From an uncultured cyanobacterium (lineage in GTDB: Bacteria; Cyanobacteriota; Cyanobacteriia; PCC-6307; Cyanobiaceae), in the NCBI GenBank assembly GCA_903862155.1, contig CAIOXF010000340.1, positions 1 to 12,105 of the forward strand: DNA of 12,105 bases, read 5' to 3'. Positions 1 to 6,439 of the stretch are shown here, piece by piece. Under the pieces are notes generated by a model. It was not told the origin of the DNA, ran no database searches, and was given only the letters and a program-made list of their open reading frames with translations. A program made the position numbers and the translations under genes. The first letter of the stretch is position 1; each line of letters begins with the position of its first letter.

Positions 1-1309
1 CCCCCTCCGCCACCTCATCGCCCCCCATCCAGCTGGCCACCAGGGGCTTGGTGCTGCACTGCGCCAGCTCGCGCAGGCGGTGGGCGATGGCCTGGGGATC
101 GGTCATGGCCTGGGGGGTGAGGATCACCAGCAGGCCGTCGCCGTTCGGGTCGGCCATGGCGATCTCGATGGCCTTGGCGTAGCGCTCCGGATCGGCATCA
201 CCCAGCACGTCGATCGGATTGCCATGGCTCCACTGGGCTGGCAACACCCCGTTGAGGGCGGCGATGGTTTCGGGCGCCAGGCAGGCCAGCTCCCCGCCGC
301 TGAGCACCAGGGCATCGGTGGCCAGCACCCCGGGGCCGCCGGCGTTGGTGATGATCGTGAGGCGTTTTCCGGCGGGGCGGCGCGGCTGCTTGGCCAGCAG
401 ATCCGCCAGATCGAACAGATCCGACAGCCGCTCCACCCGCAGCACGCCACAGCGCCGGAATGCGGCCTCCAGCACCGCATCGCTACCGGCCAGGGCGCCG
501 GTGTGAGATGCCGCGGCCTTGGCGGCCTGGTCGGTGCGGCCGCCCTTGATCACCACGATCGGCTTGGTGAGCGCCACCTCACGCGCTGCCGAGAGGAAGG
601 CGCGGGCATCGCCGATCGCCTCCATGTAGATCACGATGCTGTGGGTGTTGGGGTCGTCGCCCAGGTGGGTGATCAGATCGCCCCAACCCACATCGAGCAT
701 TGAGCCGATCGACACAAACGCGCTGAAGCCCACCCGCTGGCGCCGGCTCCAATCGAGCACCGCCGTGCAGATCGCTCCCGACTGGCTGAGGAAGCCCACA
801 TGGCCAGGCTCGGCGCCGGAGGCGGCAAAGGTGGCGTTCAGGCCCAGGCGGGGATTCATCAGCCCCAGACAGTTGGGGCCCAGCAGCCGCATCCCGGTGC
901 CGCGGATCGCATCGCGCAACTGGGCCTCCAGGGCCAGGCCCTCGGGCCCCACCTCTCGGAAGCCGGCGCTCAGCACCACCACGGCCTGAACGCCGGCTGC
1001 CGCGCAGTCGGTCACCAGCTTCGGCACCGTGGCCGCCGGGGTAGCAATTAAGGCCAGATCCACTGGCTCCGGAACCGCGGCAACCGAGGAATAGGCCTGA
1101 ATCCCGAGCACACTGTGGCGCCGGGGGTTCACCGGATACACGGTGCCCCCGAAGGGATGGCGGATCAGATTCCAGAGCAGGGTGCGCCCCACACTTCCTT
1201 CGCGCTCACTGGCTCCAACCACGGCCACGGTGCGCGGCGTGAAGAAGGGTGCCAGCGGCTGACGCTCGCTGCGGAGGATGTCGTAGGTGCGGTCGGTCGC
1301 CGGGACCAT
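1..1309 (-). CDS. ADP-forming acyl-CoA synthetase / acetate--CoA ligase family protein (3' end missing)
   Basis: Seen: an open minus-strand frame from ATG at 1309 to the left edge, about 436 codons, with no stop in the window. A CoA-binding Rossmann domain occupies roughly residues 20-145 (VAVVGAS at 28-34, then LLGPNCLGLMNP at 142-153). A succinyl-CoA-synthetase-like flavodoxin domain follows, with GFLSQSGAI at 172-180, and SHTGALAGSD at 268-277 carries the expected phospho-histidine H269. Known: this family interconverts acyl-CoA, ADP and Pi with acid, CoA and ATP. Many bacterial members continue into an ATP-grasp domain, and some add a GNAT acetyltransferase domain (Pat-type lysine acetylation). 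The missing C-terminus decides between an enzyme of acetate metabolism and a Pat-like acetyltransferase. The upstream exported protein ends 18 bp before this start, so the two are probably co-transcribed. Family call is firm; the substrate is not known. Confidence 0.9.
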   Translation of the reverse strand, partial: MVPATDRTYDILRSERQPLAPFFTPRTVAVVGASEREGSVGRTLLWNLIRHPFGGTVYPVNPRRHSVLGIQAYSSVAAVPEPVDLALIATPAATVPKLVTDCAAAGVQAVVVLSAGFREVGPEGLALEAQLRDAIRGTGMRLLGPNCLGLMNPRLGLNATFAASGAEPGHVGFLSQSGAICTAVLDWSRRQRVGFSAFVSIGSMLDVGWGDLITHLGDDPNTHSIVIYMEAIGDARAFLSAAREVALTKPIVVIKGGRTDQAAKAAASHTGALAGSDAVLEAAFRRCGVLRVERLSDLFDLADLLAKQPRRPAGKRLTIITNAGGPGVLATDALVLSGGELACLAPETIAALNGVLPAQWSHGNPIDVLGDADPERYAKAIEIAMADPNGDGLLVILTPQAMTDPQAIAHRLRELAQCSTKPLVASWMGGDEVAEG

Positions 1310-1327
1310 GGCCGTGGAGCTCGGAAC

Positions 1328-1588
1328 TCAGGTCCAGTTGCCGCCGAACATGTCGTCGTACCCCTCATAGGGGTTGAACTCGGCCCACCCTGGACTGGCT
1401 TGATCGAAGAGGCCGTAGCGAGCCGCCTCGTCGTCCATCAGGGTGTTGCCGGTGGGGCGGGTGTCGCAGCTGATGCTGCCGTCGGCGGCGGTCTGGCAGT
1501 TCTCGAAGACAACCCCGGCGCGCAGCGGCAGGGACAACGCCAACGGCACCAGCAGGCCCAGCAGTGGCATCCCCTGCAGGAGCTGCAT
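1328..1588 (-). CDS. small exported protein of unknown function (86 aa)
   Basis: Family not recognised. Seen: 86 residues from ATG at 1588, or 80 from an in-frame ATG at 1570. The N-terminus is strongly hydrophobic (LLGLLVPLALSLPLRA, residues 9-24) and looks like a Sec signal peptide with likely cleavage after LRA. The mature part is about 62 residues, acidic and aromatic, with cysteines at 31 and 41 and the blocks TRPTGNTLMDDEAARYG (43-59) and EGYDDMFGG (75-83). The two cysteines could form a disulfide in the thylakoid lumen or periplasm (inference). The longer reading frame extends upstream to 1921 but lacks a sensible start and runs through the opposite-strand ORF, so the short form is preferred. 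The stop lies 18 bp before the acyl-CoA synthetase start, suggesting one transcript. Confidence 0.65.
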   Translation of the reverse strand: MQLLQGMPLLGLLVPLALSLPLRAGVVFENCQTAADGSISCDTRPTGNTLMDDEAARYGLFDQASPGWAEFNPYEGYDDMFGGNWT

Positions 1589-1655
1589 TCCCTGGAAGAG
1601 CCGAACCGACTGGGATGATGGGCGCGCGATTGAGCCCGCTCCGGAGCCTGCAGCG

Positions 1656-1772
1656 ATGTACACCGACTGGACCGCCGTCATTCTTCTGCTGCTCACCGCC
1701 GCACCCTTGGCGGTGGTGGTAGCCACCGCCGGCTTCTTCATCTGGAAGCAGAAGAAGGCACAGCGCCGCTGA
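1656..1772 (+). CDS. single-span small membrane protein, 38 aa, unknown
   Basis: Seen: ATG at 1656 to TGA at 1770-1772. GGAG at 1643-1646 lies nine bases before the start and is a plausible ribosome binding site. Residues 7-30 form one hydrophobic helix (AVILLLLTAAPLAVVVATAG within it), followed by the positively charged tail WKQKKAQRR, which predicts the C-terminus on the cytoplasmic or stromal side. Size and shape match the many one-helix subunits of cyanobacterial photosynthetic complexes. I could not match it to any I know (PsbX, PsbM, PsbY, PetG, PetN, PsaM were considered). Its last 35 bases overlap the end of the convergent zinc-finger gene. The frame is open further upstream to 1443, but that extension is antisense to the exported protein. 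It could still be a chance ORF. Confidence 0.5.
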   Translation: MYTDWTAVILLLLTAAPLAVVVATAGFFIWKQKKAQRR

Positions 1773-1959
1773 ACCCCCGGGGCAACGAGCCCTGGAGCAA
1801 CTCGGCGGTCGTGGTGGCTGGAGAGAGACCGGGGTGGCTGCCCTGGCCCAGGCAATCGAGGCACGTTCGGAAGCGTTGGTCCCCAAGCCGCAGCATGCCG
1901 CTGCCGCCGCAGGTGCAGCAACGCTGAAGGGCGGCGCCGCTTGGATGGGAGGGAGTCAT
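1738..1959 (-). CDS. small protein with two DnaJ-type CxxCxGxG zinc knuckles, 73 aa
   Basis: Seen: ATG at 1959 to TGA at 1738-1740. Residues 14-21 (CCTCGGSG) and 33-40 (CLDCLGQG) are two CxxCxGxG repeats separated by a short basic stretch (LRLGDQRFRT). The four cysteines C14, C17, C33 and C36 would bind one zinc, as in the central domain of DnaJ or in BSD2-like folding factors. There is no J domain; the C-terminal half (41-73) is low-complexity Ser/Ala/Gly. Known: in DnaJ such knuckles help hold unfolded clients or thiols, so a small chaperone or redox adaptor role is possible (inference). It lies 76 bp downstream of gluQ on the same strand and may be co-transcribed. No clear Shine-Dalgarno precedes the chosen start. 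An upstream ATG at 2121 would overlap gluQ and adds unconvincing sequence. Confidence 0.7.
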   Translation of the reverse strand: MTPSHPSGAALQRCCTCGGSGMLRLGDQRFRTCLDCLGQGSHPGLSPATTTAELLQGSLPRGFSGAVPSSASR

Positions 1960-2035
1960 GGGGGTGGCCAGCTCGGACCCGGTGCTGTTGGAGTCAGTGT
2001 GGTGGAATTCGCGCGATTTGATCCCGAAACTTTCC

Positions 2036-3031
2036 TTAAGCCTGGTCGGGGTTCGCGGCAGCACGCTGCAAGGCCGCGTCAAAGCTTTCCGGGGTGAGGC
2101 CATCCAGCAGCTCCCGGGCACTCAACCGTGTGCCGGCGGGCACCAGCCCCGCACTGGCGGCCAGCACACCGATCACCGCCGCCGCATCCAGCTCCTGGGC
2201 CTGGAACCCGGCGATTCCTTCGGCCCCCTCCCGCTTACTCAACCGGTGGCCCTCGCCATCGCGCCAGAGCGGCACATGGGCGTAACGGGGAGGTGCTGCA
2301 CCCAGCAGCGCCATCACCGCCACCTGAGGCGCGGTTGAACTCCAGAGATCGTCGCCTCGCAACACATCCGTGATGCCCATGCGCAGTTCATCCACCGCCG
2401 TGGCGAGGTGATAGGCAATGAAACCATCGGCCCGGCGCAACACCACATCGCCCACAGCCGTGGGGCCATCCACCCCACCGGGCACACCGCAGCGCTCATC
2501 CCAGCAGAGCTCCCCCGGCGACAAGCGCAAGCGCCAGCTCGGCAGCCGCCCCTCCTGCCAGTCCCAGCTGTGGCCGGCATGGCGGCAAAAACCGGGATAC
2601 ACCGCCAGCCCGCCATGGGGCGCGGAGATATCGGCCAGGAGGCGGCGGCTGCAGCGGCAGGGATAAAGCCAGCCGTGGCACCGCAGAGCTGAGAGCACCG
2701 AGCTGTAGAGGCCGCGGGCCTCGCTCTGGCGGATCACCGGGCCGTCCCAGGCCAGGCCGAGCCAGTTCATGTCTTGAAGGATCGAGGCCTCGGCGCCGGG
2801 CCGGTTGCGCGGGGTGTCGAGGTCGTCGATGCGCAGCAACCACTGTCCACCCCGCAGCCGCGCATCCAGCCAGCTGAGCAGGGCCGTGCGCAGGTTGCCG
2901 CGATGAAGGGTGCCGGTGGGAGAGGGGGCGAAGCGTCCCCGGTAGCCGCGCTTACGCAGGTCCAAGCCCCGGCCGATCAACTCCACCAGGTGGGCCGGCA
3001 GGGGCACAGGGAGGCTGGGCTGGCCCAACAT
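2036..3031 (-). CDS. gluQ: glutamyl-Q tRNA(Asp) synthetase (GluQRS)
   Basis: GluQRS attaches glutamate to the queuosine at position 34 of tRNA-Asp. It is a shortened glutamyl-tRNA synthetase paralogue without the anticodon-binding domain. Seen (numbering from ATG at 3031, 331 aa): the HIGH-class signature FAPSPTGTLHRGN at 34-46, RIDDLDTPR at 67-75, the zinc-site pattern C125-x-C127 with Y145 and C149, GITDVLRGDDL at 219-229, and the KMSKS-class loop RLSKREG at 263-269. Length is slightly above the family's usual 290-300 because of about 30 extra N-terminal residues. A TTG one codon upstream (3034) is possible, but ATG at 3031 is the simpler choice. The start codon directly abuts the hup terminator and no Shine-Dalgarno is visible, so expression probably needs read-through or an internal promoter. 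Downstream lies the small zinc-knuckle gene. Confidence 0.93.
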   Translation of the reverse strand: MLGQPSLPVPLPAHLVELIGRGLDLRKRGYRGRFAPSPTGTLHRGNLRTALLSWLDARLRGGQWLLRIDDLDTPRNRPGAEASILQDMNWLGLAWDGPVIRQSEARGLYSSVLSALRCHGWLYPCRCSRRLLADISAPHGGLAVYPGFCRHAGHSWDWQEGRLPSWRLRLSPGELCWDERCGVPGGVDGPTAVGDVVLRRADGFIAYHLATAVDELRMGITDVLRGDDLWSSTAPQVAVMALLGAAPPRYAHVPLWRDGEGHRLSKREGAEGIAGFQAQELDAAAVIGVLAASAGLVPAGTRLSARELLDGLTPESFDAALQRAAANPDQA

Positions 3032-3032
3032 C

Positions 3033-3057
3033 AAAAAGGCGGCCCCGGAGGACCGCC
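3033..3057 (-). terminator. Rho-independent terminator of the hup gene
   Basis: On the minus strand the stem GGCGGTCC pairs with GGGCCGCC (one G-T wobble) around a TCCG tetraloop, at 3057 down to 3038, followed by five T (3037-3033). It lies 37 bp after the hup stop and ends one base before the usable gluQ ATG region, so terminated hup transcripts exclude gluQ. Confidence 0.88.
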
Positions 3058-3094
3058 AGTTTCGATGGGCGAGGGTTCGCGGATCCAGCAGGGA

Positions 3095-3370
3095 TCAGCC
3101 CTGCACCTTGTCCTTGAACAGCTTGCCGGCAGTGAAGGCAGGCACGCGCTTAGCGGCGATCTTGATCTTTTCGCCGGTCTTGGGGTTCAGACCCTGACGG
3201 GCGGAGCGATCGCGGGGCTCGAAGGAGCCGAAGCCCAGGATCGACACCTTCTTACCGTCGACCACCGAATCGATGATGGTGTCGATCAGGGCATCGACAA
3301 CGGCGGCAACGTCGGTCTTGGTGAGCTCGGTGCGAGCCGCAACCACGTTGACCAAATCAGCTTTGTTCAT
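3095..3370 (-). CDS. hup: HU-family DNA-binding protein
   Basis: HU is a small dimeric nucleoid protein that bends DNA without strong sequence preference. Seen: 91 residues from ATG at 3370, the standard HU length. MNKADLVNVVAARTELTK at the N-terminus is the typical first helix. GFGSFEPRDRSARQGLNPKT (about 50-69) is the HU/IHF signature with the DNA-inserting arm, here with RQGLNPKTGE, and the end FKDKVQG fits the last helix. The open frame continues upstream to 3700 but overlaps the neighbouring MBL gene, and only the short form aligns with HU. GAGG about 11 bases before the ATG is a weak ribosome site. A promoter-like sequence lies about 75 bases upstream and a strong terminator just downstream, so the gene is probably a single-gene transcript. 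Confidence 0.95.
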   Translation of the reverse strand: MNKADLVNVVAARTELTKTDVAAVVDALIDTIIDSVVDGKKVSILGFGSFEPRDRSARQGLNPKTGEKIKIAAKRVPAFTAGKLFKDKVQG

Positions 3371-3445
3371 GGGAGGGGGTACCTCGGATTGAGCGGAGGG
3401 GGCGGCGCGTCGAGACACCCGACCGCCCAGCAGTTGAGCGCGCCA

Positions 3446-3474
3446 ATCGTATGGGCCACCGGCGCCGACTGCAA
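3446..3474 (-). promoter_or_regulatory. predicted sigma70-type promoter of hup
   Basis: Read on the minus strand: -35 TTGCAG (3474-3469), a 17-bp spacer, then -10 TACGAT (3451-3446). It predicts a start near 3440 and a leader of about 70 bases before the hup ATG. The rest of the 152-bp gap between hup and the MBL gene (3371-3522) shows no ORF of its own. Confidence 0.55.
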
Positions 3475-3522
3475 CACGACTTGTGAACCACCGCAACGGT
3501 TCTGGGGGATTCCCCTCCCGAA

Positions 3523-4203
3523 TCAGGGCATCACATCCACAAGCGCATCGAGGTCGATGGCCGCCAGAAGGGCGGCGCCGTCGGCCACCAGTGCCTCCCC
3601 GCGCAGCGCCCCCAGCCCCCCGCCGCAGGCGATCCAGGCCGGCGAACCTGGGGGCAGCCAATCCCGCAACTTCCCAATGCTGGCAAGCTGTCTGCGCCAA
3701 TGGAAGCAGCGCGTGGTGCGCAGCGGCGCCAGGGCGCCAGGGGCCACCGGCATCAACAAGCGGCCGCAGAACAACAGGTCGCCCCAGGTGCCCTGGGCGT
3801 GCACCACGGCGGAGCCAGGGGTGGGACCGGGAGTCCAGAGCAGACGCAGTCCCGCCGAAAGCGTGTGTTCGGATCCGAACGGCTCCACCCCCTCCACCGT
3901 GGGCAGCAGGTAGGCCTCCTGCTCCTGCACCACCACCGGCCAGCCCGTGGCCTCCTGGATGCGCCGGCAGCGGCCGTGGCCCTCACGGCTGGTGAGCACG
4001 AGGGTGCCGTCCGCCCCCTGCTGGGCCAGAAAGTCGAGATTGGCCTGGGTCACGCCAGGGCAATCGATCAACAGCGGCCCTTCCGGCCCCTGCAGCAGCC
4101 AGCTGCTGCCCCCCTGGGTATCACGGTTGGGTGCAAACAGCCAAAGCCCAGGCTGCACCTGCCGGGGCGGCCGGCCGGCTGCCGGTTCGGGCTGCTGCAG
4201 CAC
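3523..4203 (-). CDS. metallo-beta-lactamase-fold protein with degenerate metal site
   Basis: Seen: 226 residues from a GTG start at 4203. The layout follows the MBL fold: GSSWLLQGPEGPLLIDCPG (32-50) matches the first beta hairpins, LVLTSREGHGRC (68-79) sits where the HxHxDH motif should be, TPGPTPGS (124-131) replaces TPGHTPGS, and GDLLFCGR (141-148) replaces the usual CGD. Thus only H76 of the HxHxDH cluster is visible, the second-motif His is Pro127, and the bridging Asp is Arg148. Known: those residues bind the catalytic metals in glyoxalase II-like hydrolases. Inferred: a non-hydrolytic or altered relative, with unknown ligand. It is divergent from glgX with 50 bp between starts, and lies upstream of hup on the same strand, 152 bp away. 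Fold assignment is fairly sure, function is not. Confidence 0.78.
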   Translation of the reverse strand: MLQQPEPAAGRPPRQVQPGLWLFAPNRDTQGGSSWLLQGPEGPLLIDCPGVTQANLDFLAQQGADGTLVLTSREGHGRCRRIQEATGWPVVVQEQEAYLLPTVEGVEPFGSEHTLSAGLRLLWTPGPTPGSAVVHAQGTWGDLLFCGRLLMPVAPGALAPLRTTRCFHWRRQLASIGKLRDWLPPGSPAWIACGGGLGALRGEALVADGAALLAAIDLDALVDVMP

Positions 4204-4212
4204 AGGAACGGC

Positions 4213-4229
4213 TCAAACACGTGGTTTGA
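4213..4229. promoter_or_regulatory. inverted repeat between the divergent MBL and glgX starts
   Basis: TCAAAC (4213-4218) and GTTTGA (4224-4229) are perfect 6-bp arms around ACGTG. The repeat sits 9 bp before the MBL start and 24 bp before glgX, in a gap of only 50 bp, a position suitable for an operator. No convincing -35/-10 pair for either gene was found in the gap. Confidence 0.35.
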
Positions 4230-4253
4230 ACACAAGCACACCACCTTTAGGTT

Positions 4254-6329
4254 GTGGCCTGCAGCGGCCCTGGCGCCTTGTCCGCCCCCACCCCGGCGAT
4301 CCGCCTCGGCACCCCCTGGCCCCTGGGTGCCACCGTCACAGCGCGGGGGGTGAACTTCTCCGTGGTGGCGCCCCTGGCTACCCGGGTGGAATTGCTGCTG
4401 TTCACCGATGGTGAAGCCAGCGAGCCCCAATGCGTGATCGAGCTCGACGGGCAGCACCGCTCGGCCGACCACTGGCATGTGGAAGTGGAAGGGATCGGCA
4501 TCGGCGCCTGTTACGGCTACCGGGTGTTCGGCCCGCTGCAGCCGGGCGGCCACGGCTTCAACCCCTCCAAGGTGCTGCTCGACCCCTGCGCTCGGGCGAT
4601 CGCCGGATGGGGGAACTACCGCCGGGGCGCTGCGGTGGGTGCGGCTCCCAACACCGCCCACTGCCTCAAGGGGGTGGTCACGGAACGCGATCGCTTCAAC
4701 TTTGAAGCCGCACCCCGGCCCCGCCATTCCTGGCAGCGATCGGTGATCTATGAGCTGCATCTAGGCGGCTTCACCGAGGGGGCCGGCACGCCAGTGGCGC
4801 CAGATCGGCGCGGCACCCTGCTGGGGCTGATCGACACGTTGCCCTATCTGCTCGAGCTGGGGGTGACGGCCATTGAGCTGCTACCCGTGATGGCCTTCGA
4901 TCCCACAGATGCCCCCAATGGCCGGCTGAACCACTGGGGCTACAGCCCGATCAGCTGGATGGCACCCCACCCCGATTACATCGCCGGGGGCGACCCGGGC
5001 CAGGCCCGCCAACAAGTACGCGAGCTTGTGACTGCCTGCCATCAGGCCGGCATCGAAGTCATCCTCGATGTGGTGTACAACCACACCAGCGAAGGCAACC
5101 AGGAGGGCCCCACCCTCAGCTGGCGTGGCTTCTGCGACCGCCTCTACTACCACCAGAACGCCCGCGGCGACTATCTGGATGTGAGTGGCTGCGGCAACAC
5201 CATCGCCGCCAACCGCCCCCTAGTGCGGCGGCTGATTTTGGAATCGCTCCGCTGCTGGGCCACGGAGCTTGGCATCGACGGCTTCCGCTTCGATCTGGGC
5301 ATTGCCCTGAGCCGCGGCGAGGAGCTAATGCCCCTCGACACGCCGCCGCTGTTTGAAGACATCGAGGCCGATCCCGATCTGGCCGACATCAAATTGATCA
5401 GCGAGCCCTGGGATTGCGGCGGCCTTTATCGGCTCGATGACTTCCCCGCCCGGCGGGTGGCCACCTGGAATGGCCGTTTCCGCGATGACGTGCGCCGTTT
5501 CTGGAAGGGAGACAGCAGCACCTGCTGGCCCCTGGGCCAACGCATGAGTGGTAGCCCCGATCTATTCACCCGCACGCCAGTGCATCCCGGCCAGTGCATC
5601 ACCTTCCTCACCGCCCACGACGGTTTCACCCTGTCCGATCTGGTGAGCTTCAACGGCAAACACAACCTGGCCAACGGCGAGAACGACCGCGACGGCGATA
5701 ACCACAACAACAGCTGGAACCATGGCATTGAAGGTCCAAGCAGCGATCACGCCGTGGTCACCCTGCGGGCGCGCCAGTTGCGCAACATGCTCGCCACCCT
5801 GCTGCTCTCGCCAGGCGTGCCGATGCTGCTGATGGGCGATGAGGTACGCCGCAGCCAGGGGGGCAACAACAACACCTGGTGCCAGAACAATCCCCTCGGC
5901 TGGATGCACTGGCTGCCCGACGAAGCCGATCAGACCGTGCGCACCTTTCTGCGCCGCTTGCTGACGCTGCGCCGCCACCTAGCGCCCCTGCTCAATCCGG
6001 AGATCACCACCCTCGAGCGCCATTGGCACGGGGTGGAATGCAACAAGCCCGACTGGGCCAGCTGGTCGCACACCCTGGCCTGGAGCCTGCATGAACCCCA
6101 AGGCCATCCATTGCTTTGGTGCGGGCTGAATGCCTACGCCAAGGCCATCCATTTCGAATTGCCAGCCAATTCGGATGGATGGATGCGCGTGATCGATACC
6201 GGTCTGCCAGCCGGCGATGACCTACCCGCCGCACCCTCACCTTGGCGGCCGGAAGGCATTCCTCTGGAGAGTCGCAGCCTGGTGCTTCTCGCCAGCAGCA
6301 AGCTGACAGGCCAACTCCATCTCGATTGA
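4254..6329 (+). CDS. glgX: glycogen debranching enzyme GlgX (isoamylase type, GH13)
   Basis: GlgX hydrolyses alpha-1,6 branches of glycogen or of limit dextrins during glycogen breakdown in the cytosol. Seen: 691 residues, normal for the family. An N-terminal CBM48 domain (about 17-110, RLGTPWPLGATVTARGVNFS) precedes the GH13 barrel. The four conserved regions are present: DVVYNH (272-277); GFRFDL (343-348) with nucleophile D347; SEPWD (383-387) with acid/base E384; and TAHDGFTL (453-460) with D456. NHWGYSP (226-232) is also typical of isoamylase and GlgX. The C-terminal beta domain ends at the TGA. The start is GTG at 4254; a TTG eight codons later is the alternative, since the upstream gap shows no clear promoter or ribosome site. 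cyAbrB follows on the same strand 110 bp downstream. Confidence 0.95.
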   Translation: MACSGPGALSAPTPAIRLGTPWPLGATVTARGVNFSVVAPLATRVELLLFTDGEASEPQCVIELDGQHRSADHWHVEVEGIGIGACYGYRVFGPLQPGGHGFNPSKVLLDPCARAIAGWGNYRRGAAVGAAPNTAHCLKGVVTERDRFNFEAAPRPRHSWQRSVIYELHLGGFTEGAGTPVAPDRRGTLLGLIDTLPYLLELGVTAIELLPVMAFDPTDAPNGRLNHWGYSPISWMAPHPDYIAGGDPGQARQQVRELVTACHQAGIEVILDVVYNHTSEGNQEGPTLSWRGFCDRLYYHQNARGDYLDVSGCGNTIAANRPLVRRLILESLRCWATELGIDGFRFDLGIALSRGEELMPLDTPPLFEDIEADPDLADIKLISEPWDCGGLYRLDDFPARRVATWNGRFRDDVRRFWKGDSSTCWPLGQRMSGSPDLFTRTPVHPGQCITFLTAHDGFTLSDLVSFNGKHNLANGENDRDGDNHNNSWNHGIEGPSSDHAVVTLRARQLRNMLATLLLSPGVPMLLMGDEVRRSQGGNNNTWCQNNPLGWMHWLPDEADQTVRTFLRRLLTLRRHLAPLLNPEITTLERHWHGVECNKPDWASWSHTLAWSLHEPQGHPLLWCGLNAYAKAIHFELPANSDGWMRVIDTGLPAGDDLPAAPSPWRPEGIPLESRSLVLLASSKLTGQLHLD

Positions 6330-6345
6330 TCCATCTGGATCGATC
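6324..6345 (+). repeat. stem-loop overlapping the glgX stop codon
   Basis: GATTGATCCA (6324-6333) pairs with TGGATCGATC (6336-6345), ten pairs with one G-T wobble and a two-base centre; the inner GATCCA/TGGATC arms are perfect. No T-run follows, so it is not an intrinsic terminator. A second weak stem, GCTGA/TCAGC, lies at 6348-6365. Both could stabilise the glgX mRNA end. Confidence 0.4.
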
Positions 6346-6389
6346 AGGCTGATAGCTAGCTCAGCTGGATCTATCGACCCGTGAACGCG

Positions 6390-6417
6390 TGGACAGGTGC
6401 ACCTTGAGCGTTATTGT
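6390..6417 (+). promoter_or_regulatory. predicted promoter of the cyAbrB gene
   Basis: TGGACA (6390-6395, five of six to the -35 consensus) and TATTGT (6412-6417, four of six to the -10) are 16 bp apart. Transcription would start near 6424, giving a leader of about 16 bases before the ATG at 6440. Confidence 0.5.
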
Positions 6418-6422
6418 TCAAG
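6403..6422. promoter_or_regulatory. imperfect palindrome over the cyAbrB -10 (candidate operator)
   Basis: CTTGAGC (6403-6409) and GTTCAAG (6416-6422) are inverted arms with six of seven positions matched, centred on TTATT. The repeat covers the predicted -10 and the likely start site. That geometry suits a repressor site, possibly autoregulation, which is inference. Confidence 0.35.
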
Positions 6423-6439
6423 AGCATTTCTTCCTCACC

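Noticed and set aside
80..703. Plus-strand ORF of 207 codons
   Set aside because: It is antisense to the acyl-CoA synthetase-like gene, whose minus-strand translation carries clear family motifs throughout; the plus frame is low-complexity Gly/His/Arg typical of GC-rich shadows.
3371..3700. N-terminal extension of HU to about 201 residues
   Set aside because: The extension overlaps the MBL gene and the predicted hup promoter, and HU proteins are about 90 residues.
2774..3913. Plus-strand ORF of 379 codons
   Set aside because: It lies opposite gluQ, hup and the MBL gene and their intergenic gaps; its translation has no domain pattern, while all three minus-strand proteins are recognisable.
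6348..6365. GCTGA/TCAGC stem after glgX as a terminator
   Set aside because: Only five base pairs and no following T-run.
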